DNA of 64,000 bases from Ciona intestinalis (lineage: Eukaryota > Chordata > Ascidiacea > Phlebobranchia > Cionidae): the NCBI RefSeq assembly GCF_000224145.3, contig NC_020177.2, forward strand, positions 4,717,106-4,781,105, read 5' to 3'. The notes below the pieces were generated by a model. The model ran no database searches. It had not been told where the DNA came from and saw only the letters and a list, made by a program, of their open reading frames with translations. This document shows positions 12,201 to 24,200 of this stretch, piece after piece. Numbering within the stretch: position 1 is the stretch's first letter; the number at the start of each line of letters is the position of its first letter. The position numbers and the translations under genes were made by a program.

Positions 12201-15200
12201 TAGGCGCCTTACAAGGGTATGCAAGGTATGTGCATATACCCCGAAAATAAATTAGAAGTACCCATGGCCCCATTATAAATTTATAAACAATTTAAAAACC
12301 TATCTTACGTACATGTCCTAAAATAAACATCATATACATTAGTGATAGTGCAATAATCAGTCTATTTCCAAAATAAAAGCTAATATTGTGTCAATTAGCA
12401 TATAACTTTAATAAAGTTATGCTAGAAAAAAAGTGCAGTTTTGGTACCTTGGCATTTAGATTAGGCACCTATAACTGTTATTATATATAGTAGGGTGGGG
12501 GAAAGATGGGACACCTTTAACACATAATATCCAAACATCTTTTTTCGTGTTTCAAACAATTACCAACGGCTTATGGGACTCGCAAGAATATGGTTTTATA
12601 ATTCTTTGAATATTTTTTGTTTACTACCGAATGAGACGAGAAAATAGAATATATATGTGTCCCATCTTCCCCCAACCCACTATACTCAAAACGTGCAACA
12701 CCAAGAGTTCTAGGGTTTAGGCCAGGATTGGTCCTTTACGAAAATAGCAAGATATTCTAAACCAACCCTTTATGTTTAGAAGTCGGACAATGATATGTGT
12801 ACTGACTGCACCAACTTCTTCGATGATTGGAAGCAACTTATGATCAACAACAAGACTGTGGTGGTAACTATTACCCTTGTATAATATAACACATATCAAT
12901 GTTAATGTATATTATCTATAAAAAGGAACGAATCTCCCCGAAATTCACTGAAACTATTTTTGTTGTACTTTACTTATACAGTTGTTAATAAATCATTAGA
13001 AACTTAGTCTCATATATTCATGAAGTATTTTAAAGATTCAAAGGTTTTTGTGTTAACACTGTGATATCACTTTATAAAACTGGGTAATATTTGATTAGGT
13101 GTTTACTGTTATACTATAAAATGTTCTTAACCATATAACCATATAGTTAAAAACCACATAGTTAAAAAAACAGCACTATTTTACAGTTTTGTGACAGATT
13201 TTACTGTTTTGTTTTATTATTTTATTAAAAGGTTTATATGCTAATTGATCTAAACTATTAAGGACGAATTAACACAAGAAATATTGGAGCAATGTACTGC
13301 GTTGGGGGGTCTCGACAAACTGGTAGCCAGATATTAAATACTGAAAATAATTTTTAATTGATTTCAGCTCAATTTATTAAATTGGATTGATTTTTGCTAA
13401 TTTCTGTCAATAATTCTATCCCAGAATGAAATTATTGGACAAATGTCTGATTTTTACTGCCTGCAAAAGCCAGCTAATCTACGAAAGCAGGTATTTGATT
13501 ATCTTGATGATTAAAATTTTGTATTAATTCAAATTGACCAATCATATTGATTCCATTGTTACGTAACAGTGCGTACGATACGTCGGCATGGTGATTGAAA
13601 CTTTTCTCAACCGCCTCATGCAAGAAGTGAGTCTTTTTATAATTGTGGTAATTTTTAAATTGGTATTTTATACTAAAACCCCTGTCACTTAACTTTGGGG
13701 GAGCGTCGGGCTTCAACATCTGGTGAGGTTCAGTCGTAGAACCGTGGGTGTTGGGGTAACCCGCCAACACTGGCCTAAATCTCTGATCCCATGAGGTGAC
13801 ACACTGTAGTACCTCACTCTTACAGAATAGAATTTATATTATGTGGGCAATCATTGCCATTTTTGCCAATAATGTTAATTCTAATAAGTATCCCAAGAAT
13901 TAAAATAAATGGGTTTCAATTGCACATATTTCAAAAACCAATATATATCTATAGCAATTTCTCAATTCATTGCATATGAGTGTTGGTTCCTAACAGAACG
14001 CTGCAATAATTTTCAAGGCCTTTTTACCCAAGGTTAATTCACTCGAATACAAATGCAAATAATTGCTCTGTAATGCAATCAGTCATATGATATATGCACA
14101 CAGTTTATCAGATGATATATGCCATCAATTATCATACGATATGATGATAATTGATGACTGATTGCATTACATGGGATGTCTCTGTAATGCAATCAGTCAT
14201 ATGATATATGCACACAGTTTATCAGATGATATATGCCATCAATTATCATACGATGTATGCACACCAATTATGCCCTTTGAACCATCAATAAACAATATCC
14301 GCAAAAACAATATCCAATGATGAATTCAATCATACACTGAATAGACAACCATAATTACATAACACATACATATTCCAACCACTCCACCAGTGCACAACAC
14401 TAGCTAAGGAATATTTACCCAAACTGTGGCAAGCCCTTGCCGAAAATGTAAGTACTTGGAACACAGTTCATTCCCAACCTTTTGCCTGGTATACACTGCA
14501 ATATTATTCTAACTAAATCTAGTCTAAGGTATATGATAGGTTGTTGGGGCATATTTTCATTCTTTTTTTTGCGTCCTATTTGGTAGCAAACAAAAAATAT
14601 TTATAGAACTATAAAACCGTATCCTCGCGACTCTAAAAAAGGGTTGTTTGTTGTTAAAATTCGCTTGGAAAATATGTGCTAACGGTTTTTATCTTACCCT
14701 ACAAGACTGAACTTGTTGTTTAAGAATGCTAGTTTAAATACATTTATAAAAAGTGTTAATGTTTTCTTATCATACTCACTGTTGCATATTTTTCCGATAA
14801 ACCCAATCCACCCAGTGACTCAGTCAGTATTTGAAAATATATTTTACAAACTTAGTATAACTAACTAATGTATTAGTGTAATAAAGATTGGTCTTCAATT
14901 TCTACAAATTGGTCTGGCATGATTACAAAAAAATCGTATTAGAACTTTATTTTAACATCAAGATCTTATAATTCATAGTCCCCAATGGATATCTGCCGGT
15001 CAATTTACTTCTGTGAAGCTGGAACTGCAAAGGAATCTTTGTCAGCAATCACTAGAGTTAATACGCTACAACAGGTAATTGTTATTTACTCTATTATAGA
15101 GTCTCTATGCAATGTGTATTGGTCCATGGTATTTTTGTTCAGTTGACAGTAAAAAAATTATGTTTACCTAATTATATAACCATATTTTTACGACTGTAAA

Positions 15201-18200
15201 GAAGCGTTGTTATTTGGTAAAAACACGTTCAGGAAACATGGGATATTATGTGCTTATTATTCCATCTTGCCCCTCGATACTATATAGAAAACATACTGTA
15301 CATAACAATGCCTACAATTGGTACATAGATTCCTAACCCATGCTTTACAATACAGGTTCCAGTAGAACTGGATAACCAGAAATATTGTACAGACTGCACA
15401 GCTTTCATGAAGGACTTGCAAGGAGTAGCAGCCAATAATAAAACGATCATCGTAAGTTTATCATGATTAACTTTTAACATAATTGACTCTCATTGTTATT
15501 CATCTTAATTTAAAATGCGTAAAAATTGCTCCAATAATTTCTGCCATTTTGTGAGACATCAGAGTGTATGAAGAAATTTCATATACATGTCATGTCTGTT
15601 AGCAAAGTTAGCAAAATGTAATTAATTCATTCCAACCCAAAGAAAATATATATTTACTTTAATCTTTCGGATCCAAACAACTTTTCTCTTTCCTCCCTTT
15701 TCCCAATCATTTCTCTTCTTTTCTTAATTTCTCTTTTTTCTTCACATCTCTTTTCTTATATGCATTATACATCATGCTTACCTAGCATGGCACTCGTGAC
15801 ACACACATGATGTGCTTACACATCATCCATTGTTTTATTGCAGTCTGAACTCACGGAGCTCGTAAAGGAACAATGCAGTCAGTTTGATCCAGTTGTTGCA
15901 GAGTTGGTAAGCTTATTTATAACTACAGTGTCCCTTATGCACATAAATTGTTTTTTTTTCGGACAGTTTCTATATAAACATGACAACCCAGAAAAAACAG
16001 CCAGAAGGCTGCTCTAAAATTAATAAGTATTACCGAGGCTAAATCTTTGTTACTGTTTTTGTTTCCAAGCACTAAGTTTAACATCATAGAAGATGGTTGT
16101 AATGTTTTAAAACATTTGAAATGTCAAATATTTATATTTAGACTAATCAGAGTGTATCCTCTATACCAAAGCAACTTTACTTTTTTAAATCTGGGGTGAA
16201 TTGTTAAAATACAGTTACACCCATAGTTGTCCAACATAGAAAACCTCTTTGATTAATGTGACAAATGCAATCTACTTTGGCTCTGCTTGTTTGTATAGAC
16301 ACCTAACAGCAGGGTAAAATCCGGGGTGACATTGTTAAAATACAGTTACACTCATAGTTGTCAAACATAGGGAACCTCTTTGATTAATGTGTTGAATGCA
16401 ATATACTTTGGCTTAATTTAAAGCAAGAGTGGTAAAAAAACAGTACATGCACTAAACGGTTGTTTTCTTGGAACTAAATTGGTAAAAACGTTTCGGTTTA
16501 TAATCACGACAAAAATCAAATCATTTCTAATTTCTAGTGCAAGTTACAAGTTCCCAATGCCGTAACTACACTTCTTCCACAGTTTGAAAAGCTTGTAAGT
16601 TACCACTTAACAATGTCTGTTTATTATTACTTAAGTGCACCAAAGCTGTAGACCAAGTGATACCCGTAATAGTAGACGCCATCGTCAGTAATGTAAGTTT
16701 GGTGTTCAGAAATCCAAGCAATCCACAATGAGGGGTGTCAACTTAATTATGAAAATAATAAAAACGCTGTTTGATTTTGCAGTGTAGCAATTGTTCATAC
16801 TCGAAACGCCGTATACCTCTCTTTGCTATATTGTTGATTATTTAAGTTTGCATAATTAGAAGTTTGAAGTTCAATTCATTGTAATTATAATTGTTGTTAA
16901 GTAATTATAATGGATAGGCATACTGATCTAAGTCTATACCAATACAGTAAACTTTTAATGTCTTCATTTTTGTGTTTTCTTTCCAATTGTGTTTTGTTTA
17001 AGTCATTAATAATTGGAATCACACATAAGGCCACAATTTCATTTGTTTTTTGATCTTTAAAATAATTCTGTGTTACCTATCAAAAAATTGTAATTTTTTG
17101 TGGTTTGGCTTAATTTGAAAACTATTTTTATAACATTTAAACATTGGATACTTCTGCGTAGGACGTTAACACCATCTGCTCAACAATCATGATGTGCCCT
17201 GCTACTTCACAACACAAGGTAAGTAGCTAGTTACTAAACTTATTACACAGTATATAATAAGTATATATAAGTGTGTTAAAAGGGGGGAAGGTATCCTCCT
17301 ATGTTTGTTTTATGATCTTAAAGAATCCATGTTTCATCATCCACACAGTGGGACATTATCAGGGTTTGCCGTTAGTGTCTTGTCCAAGAACACATACCTA
17401 CAATGACAGCAGCGTCAAGCCTATAAAACATATTCTATGTGAGCGAGGTCCAACGACAAGCCACATCATGGGCCCTAGGATTTAGGCCAATGGTCTATTA
17501 CCTTTTCACCCAAGTTGCTACAACTGATTAGTTGGCACAAACCCCATAAGTTTAACAATGGTTCAAGTTTAAACCAGTTATAACCACTTTATTCCAGAAA
17601 ATGGTCACCGGCAATTTATGTACAGACTGCACTGCTTTCTTTGGAGACTGGCAAGAAATTATCCAAAACAACAAATCAGTTATCGTAAGATTTTACAAAT
17701 TATAATCATTTCCAATCCTTAAAAGTCCATTGACTTTTATTATTACGACACAATTATATATTATGACAATATGACATCACAATATGCTTTAAATAGGACC
17801 AACTGAACTCTCTTATTACTGAACAATGCTCCATGTTGGGCCCTGACTTTGAACAACTGGTATAACACCTCCCAGTAATTCCGCGTTTAATTTAATTTCC
17901 AATTGCAACAGCAAAGAAATAAGTTAAAAATATTTGAAATACTTAAAGAAAATGATAATTTAATTGATTTCTGCCGTGTTTTTAATGTAATTGTTTTTAT
18001 TGCGATAATTTTGGTTTGCTTAATTCAGGAAAAACAACTTAAAGAGCTTGGCGTCATGTACTGCAAACAAGTGCCAGGATTTTTTGAATCTGAGGTGTGA
18101 TTTAATTATTTCAAGTTTGCAGCTCTATATTTAAGATTCTAAATTTCAACCTCATTTTTTGGACTCAATTAAGTCTATTTATAGTCATGAGCTCAAATGT

Positions 18201-21200
18201 CCAGGTTAAAGTCATAAAAACGTTTAAAACTGTATAATATAACTCCATTTTAGGCCTGTGCTTCTCAACCTGATAATGTCTAAATAAAATGTTGTGTTTC
18301 AATTTATAACTCTTTAAAAATGTAAAACGGCAAAATTTACTTAAAATTGAGATTATAATTAATTTACAATGCTTAACAAATTATTGCAGTGTGATTCTGT
18401 TGTGGCCAAAGCAATTGATAATTATCTACACCTGATATCAGTTACAGTACGTATTTTTACAATTATTTAATTTACAAGTATTCCCAATAACTTTGTGGTA
18501 ATTGTGTGAATTTTTTTATGAGAAAAATTGTATTTTTTTTTAATTTCATTTCAAAAAATTATTGAAAATTTTTTGAAAAATTTCTGGTGTGGCAATTTTT
18601 CTCAATCAAATATTTTTTTGCCCCTTACTTTTGGCCGTGCAACAACTTGCATGTATCTCCACCCACAGTGCAGTGAATTCACCAAGGAATATCTTCCACA
18701 ACTGTGGGACATGATAAGCTACAATGTAAGATTTTGACTGCTTACCCCGTAAAAACAGCTTCTTATATTTTCCAATTTTTTGCATTTTTATTTTTAAAAC
18801 AGCTGAAATTTTCATTGCTTTTTATATTTTGGTTCAAACATTTTTTGCTTCAAATATATTTTGGTTCAAAACATTTTTTTATATTAAATACGTTATTTAT
18901 ACTTTCTGTTGCTTTCCACGCAGCAGTCTACTTACGTTAGTAATGGTTTTTTAAACTTTTTGATCCACTCAAACAAAACCATTTTTTGTCTCACTCTAAA
19001 TAGCTAAAAAGAATAAAGTTTTTAAACAACTGAATTGAGCTCAAAGAACTCCTTTAAAAAAACTTGCAGTTTAATTTCATGCTTTCCTAATTTAATATCA
19101 AGACATTGATAAAATTATGCCCTTGTAAAAACTCCACCCCGAAAACACACATGTTTAGACTAGTAGATATTTACTTTTAACAAACTTTGCAGCAGTTTTA
19201 GCTCCATGCTTCTTTAATTTAAACTTCAAGGTCATGCTAAAATATTGTCCTGTAAAAAAGTTCTAATGTATTGTTCTAGTAAAAAAAGTTCTAATGTATT
19301 GTTCTTGTAAAAAGTTCCAATGTATTGTTCTTGTAAAAAGAATGTTGTTCTTGTATTAACTCCCTGATATAAACACAGGATAAAATATTGTCCTGTAAAA
19401 ATGTCCTTGTTAAAAAAATGCTAAAATTTTGTAATATGTCCCTAATACACACAGGATGCAGGGTTGATCTGCAGTACCCTGTACATGTGTGAGGAAGCCG
19501 ATAAACCAGCCGTACAACCTGTAAGTGTGGCAAAGCAAGCTCCAGTAGGTGCAGGGGTAAGTTACTCAATTTGTTACTTAATTAAAATGAAAATTAAATG
19601 CGAAAAACAATCAACAAAATATATTAACTATTTAAAATTCCATCTTTTTATCTAAGGATCCTATATCATGTGCAGTATGCAAGCTAGTTGTTCATGAACT
19701 CGATCAAATGCTTGAAGGGAACAAGACAGAGGTAACTAGTGCAGTAGTTATTTTGTCATATTAAAACAACACTCTATATATGTGATGTGTTTTGTAATGT
19801 TTTATTTCATTCTGCTTGTTTAAAAACCAAACTGTCCTTTTTCTTAGCCACGAAAAGTTGGATAGTTAATGTTACTTAAGCATTACTATGAATTTTTAAC
19901 AATTGGCTTTTTTCCTGTTAATATACAAACTCTTGGCTTAGGTAGCCTATGTCTATTAAATATACATATATACCATTAAACTGTTGATACACTCATAGAA
20001 TAAACTTTGCAAGCAGCTTTTATTATAACGTTTCATCGGCATTAATTATTCGGTAGAATAATTTGAAACTATAATGCTAAAGTTATATACTGTAAAAGTT
20101 TAATTGCCTATTTCAACATAATTTTTCTCAAAGTAATTTTGTTTTTTCTACCCAAAACAACAGGCAGCAGTGGTGGCTGCACTTGAGAAAGTCTGCAGTT
20201 TGATGTCGGGCGACATAAGGCAAGAATGTCAGAATTTCGTTGATCATTACGGCAGGACACTCGTTGATCTCATTATAAATGAAGTTGAATCCGGTGCCAT
20301 CTGCTCCATGCTTCTACTCTGTTCTCCACAAGCAAACTATAACAAGGTGCCTATTCTAAATTGATTTTTGTATTAGGCTACACCGCTACAAGATCTATCT
20401 TTAGAACTTAAAAACTGCAGTTACAATCACAGTTCTCAAACAGACTTTATTGATTAATGTGTTGAGTGCAATATCAGTGTAGAAGAACCACTCTCACAGA
20501 GTATTATTATATATCCTTGTCCTATTACATACCCGTGTCATAAAGTCCTAAATGATCCCATACCAAATAAATCGCGCATAAGTAAATATGCATTGTAGTT
20601 AAACAATCATCAAATGAGCCAAATCTGACTTCATTAACCATTAATTTCCAACCCTTCAGTAGATAAAGCAGCCATTTTAATTGTGGAAAATATATATTTA
20701 TGGTTTGTATTTTTCAGGTATCTGGTTCACCAACATGCGAGGTGTGCACATTGATTGCAACGGCATTGGATCAGTTGCTTACAAGCAACAGCACTGAGGT
20801 GAGAGTATTCAACACTAGTAATTCATATCTGCATATCTGCAACAAATCGTACAAATGTAGAGTGTAAACACTGTCTTTATAAATGTAATGCTGTTTAATA
20901 TGGTATGCAAAAAAATGTAATAAAATACAATTTAGCTGTATTACTTTAAAAAGGAGTAAAACCTAATAAACTATTAAAATATTTAAGAACATTAAATAAA
21001 AATTTAAAAAAACATTTAGAAAAAAAAATAGTAAAATCACGAAAACCTGATAAACTATTAATATATTTAAAAACATTAAAGAAAAATTAAAAAAAGCATT
21101 TAGCAAAAAAGCATTGCTTTCTGTTTTAAGTCTGTATAAACAATGACATAAATTAAAGCATTATTTAAAAACCACACAACATTTATTATTTCTACAGTTT

Positions 21201-24200
21201 ATTTTTTGTAACCTAAAAAGTGATTTAAAACTTCCAGCAAGAAATTATCGCGGCAGTTGAGAAAGTTTGTAGCATCTTACCTGCTACATACAAGACAGAA
21301 TGTGACTCACTTATTGATCAGTACGGGGTTGTTATCATACAGTTACTTGCACAAGAATTAGACCCATCGAAAATTTGTGCTGAGCTCGGTCTGTGTGTTT
21401 CATACAAGGTAAGAATAATGGAGGTAAGTATAGTACTGTGGGGGAAGATGGGACACCTTTATAGTATTCCAGTATCTTCGTGATTTAAACAAATAACATT
21501 GGTCTACGAGAGTCATGATGATACAGTTTTATAGTTCTTTATATGTTTACTACCAAATAGGAAGAGAAAATAGAAATTAAAAGTGTCAAAACTTCCCCCA
21601 CCCTACTATAATTTGGTTAAGTTTTAATCTGAAGCAGAACTGGTGAAGTGCCCTCATTGTAACCCAAGGATACCAAGTTCAAGGCTTGGTGCCGCTACCA
21701 TTGTGTGTGTATGTCCTTGGACAAGACACTTAACAGCTATTGCTCCAACCCAGTGCCCAGTGGTCACTATCAAACTGTTTAAGTTATCTGCCATATGGAA
21801 AAAAGTCACCCACAAATTGATAGCAGGCACAAGGTGTTTTCAACAGAACACCTGTGTTATAACTGTCATTGCCCTGCTATGCTCTAAAATTGACACAATA
21901 ATTCATCGTTCTAATATATGGTTTTAACAGTCACAAGTGTCCGATTCAACAACATGCGAATTATGTGAACTGGTTGCCGGGGAATTGGACAGCTTGTTAA
22001 CGGAAAACAGCACCGAGGTAAAAATAATACAAAACTTTTGTAACCCACTAGTTTTCAAAGTAGTTTGGTACATTCATAGATATATATATATATTAGTGTA
22101 TCCTCTGAAAATTGAACTATTGTTGTTTTTAGTGGTTTTAAATTGAATTTAAATGGACTGTGAATTCCATTGTATTTTGACAATTTAAACCGAGACGTAT
22201 AATAAACAAGACAGTTGTGGGCTTGTGGCTGTTTTGTTTTCATCAAAACTGACCGGAAAATCCATATTTAATTTACCCAAATATACTTTTTTCTAAAAAG
22301 TCGGAAATCATTGCCGCGGTTGAAAAGGTTTGCACCATCTTACCGAGCAACTTACAAACTGAATGCAAAACACTCATCGATCAATATGGGAAAGAGATTA
22401 TTAACTTGCTTGCACAGCAGATTAAACCAGCCCAACTTTGTGCAACACTCAAACTGTGTACTTCATATGCTGTAAGTTTTATTTATTATATTCTTTAAGC
22501 AAGGTATGCAAAGTGTTGGAATTTTCTGCACTAAGGCTGTTTTAATAAATAAACAAATGCCTAGAGAGTTAGAGACTTTTGTTTTTAGAGTATTGCATGG
22601 TTTGAATGCTTTTAATGTAACTTATACTAGAATAAAACACATGACTTTTAGTAGGGCATAGTTTTAAATAAGGTTAGATTTTAGAATGTTGTATAACTGC
22701 GCACCATTCATGTAAAAGTTAAGGTCATGGATTTCGTCTGCCAAACTGTATGAGTCTTGGCTGTATATAAATGGCCGCTTCATTATAGCTAAAAAGAACA
22801 CTTTTCAATGATTTTAAGTTACCTATTGCAATTTAATATCACTAACACTGTTTCGTGTTTACACAACAGTATTAAATACAGAACCATATTTTCCACAGGT
22901 GTCTAGTTCAACAACATGCGAAGTATGTGAATTAGTTGCCAGTGAGTTGGACAAACTACTGACAGATAAAAGCACCGAGGTAAACTTTCTTTTATTAAAC
23001 GTTAGTTTGTTAAATTTGTATTTTAAGGTCCATATTGATCTTTTTTCATCCAATTGTTGTAATTATTAAATAGTAGTATACGTATATGCCAGGGGACTTG
23101 CGATTTAAGTCAGTATTGGCCCATTACCCAAATAAAGCTAAAATAATTGCATATTCATTAACTCTTTTTGTAATGAAGGTATAATATGTGCCTATTTATA
23201 AGAGCTTTGATCTCTTGTTATTCATTAAAAACCTATTTATCCACTTTGTTGACAGACGGAGATCGTTGATGCGGTGGAAAACATCTGTAAAGTTCTCCCA
23301 GCTAATCTACAAACTGAATGCAAAGACCTAATTGATCAGTACGGAACAGATTTAATCAACCTTCTTGCTCAAGAAATCAAACCGTCAGAGTTATGTGCGG
23401 CTATTAAGCTTTGTTCGTCATACAAGGTGAATTTGAAATAATCTTTAACTTTATATAAAAAAGTGGTATTTATCAAAAAGTGTGTCCTAATACCATCACA
23501 ATGCTTCACGAAGCTGGTGTTTTTTTCTATATGGGCCTATTTTACATTATGCCAAGGATACTGCTTAGCCAGATTTTTGTTAACTAGCTTTCATATTACC
23601 AGAACACACAGATTAAAGTCAGATCTGATGTGACATGCGAATTATGTACAGCGGTCATGACACAAGTTGACAAACTGCTCTCAGAGAACGCAACACAGGT
23701 ATGTGGGTGTTATGTTGGGTGGTTTACCACAATGCTATGCCCAGGGTCTTGATATTTTGACTCATCAAGGTTTATTGTTCAAAAAGTAGCTTCTCATTTC
23801 AATTCATGATTATGTGCGCAATAAATTAATTTTACTTTCAACTTAATGTTATATTGTTAAACACAAGTATTTTTTGCATCACTGAAGTCCATGATTGCTA
23901 TTTTTTTATTACCCTAGTCCATGCTAATAGAATAATGGGGAAATGAGGAACAATCCATGGTTCAGTAAGGTTAAACTACTGCCCTATTAAAAGTTGTTGG
24001 TCACACAGACAGAGATTGTAGCAGCCCTTGACAAAGTTTGTATGATAATCCCTGGTGACTTGAAACAACAATGTGTTGGATTCATCAATGATAACGGGCC
24101 AATGATCATTCAACTATTGTTGGAAGAAATTGCACCAAGTGCCGTCTGCTCATCACTCAAGCTCTGTTCTAATTCTGTGAGTAATCTTAAACTTACAAGA

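Larger units (their letters stand above)
12780..15074 (+). other. PSAP: prosaposin module C with two helix-2 and two helix-3 exons
   Basis: Exons: helix 1 12780-12863 (MCTDCTNFF), helix 2a 13263-13322 (LEQCTALG), helix 2b 13425-13490 (SDFYCLQK), helix 3a 13570-13626 (CVRYVGMVIE), helix 3b 14391-14447 (CTTLAKEYLPKLW), helix 4 14979-15074 (ICRSIYFC plus linker). All phase 0. Eight cysteines if all are used, six if one helix 2 and one helix 3 are chosen. Confidence 0.85.
15356..17218 (+). other. PSAP: prosaposin module D with two helix-3 exons 41 nt apart
   Basis: Exons: helix 1 15356-15451 (YCTDCTAFM), helix 2 15844-15906 (KEQCSQFD), helix 3a 16538-16594 (CKLQVPNAVT), helix 3b 16636-16692 (CTKAVDQVIP), helix 4 17162-17218 (ICSTIMMC). 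All phase 0. The intron between 3a and 3b is only 41 nt (16595-16635). I found no second helix-2 exon here. Confidence 0.85.
19657..24176 (+). other. PSAP: prosaposin modules F-J (canonical two-exon saposins)
   Basis: Five modules, each with a helix-1 exon and an exon for helices 2-4. F: 19657-19731, 20164-20346. G: 20718-20798, 21238-21408. H: 21931-22017, 22301-22471. I: 22899-22979, 23256-23426. J: 23603-23698, 24009-24176. Each has six cysteines (for example CELCELV, KVCTILP, TECKTLI, LCATLKLC). G, H and I are strikingly alike (STTCEVCELVA; EIIAAVEKVC), so they look like recent tandem duplicates. Confidence 0.9.

Noticed and set aside
13985-14035. Possible extra prosaposin exon at 13998-14033
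   Set aside because: It is open and flanked by AG and GT, but lacks the cysteine pattern of any saposin helix and has a poor donor.
21640-21720. Possible tRNA gene with a perfect T-arm
   Set aside because: The remaining arms are absent and the sequence continues into a repeat tail shared with another locus.
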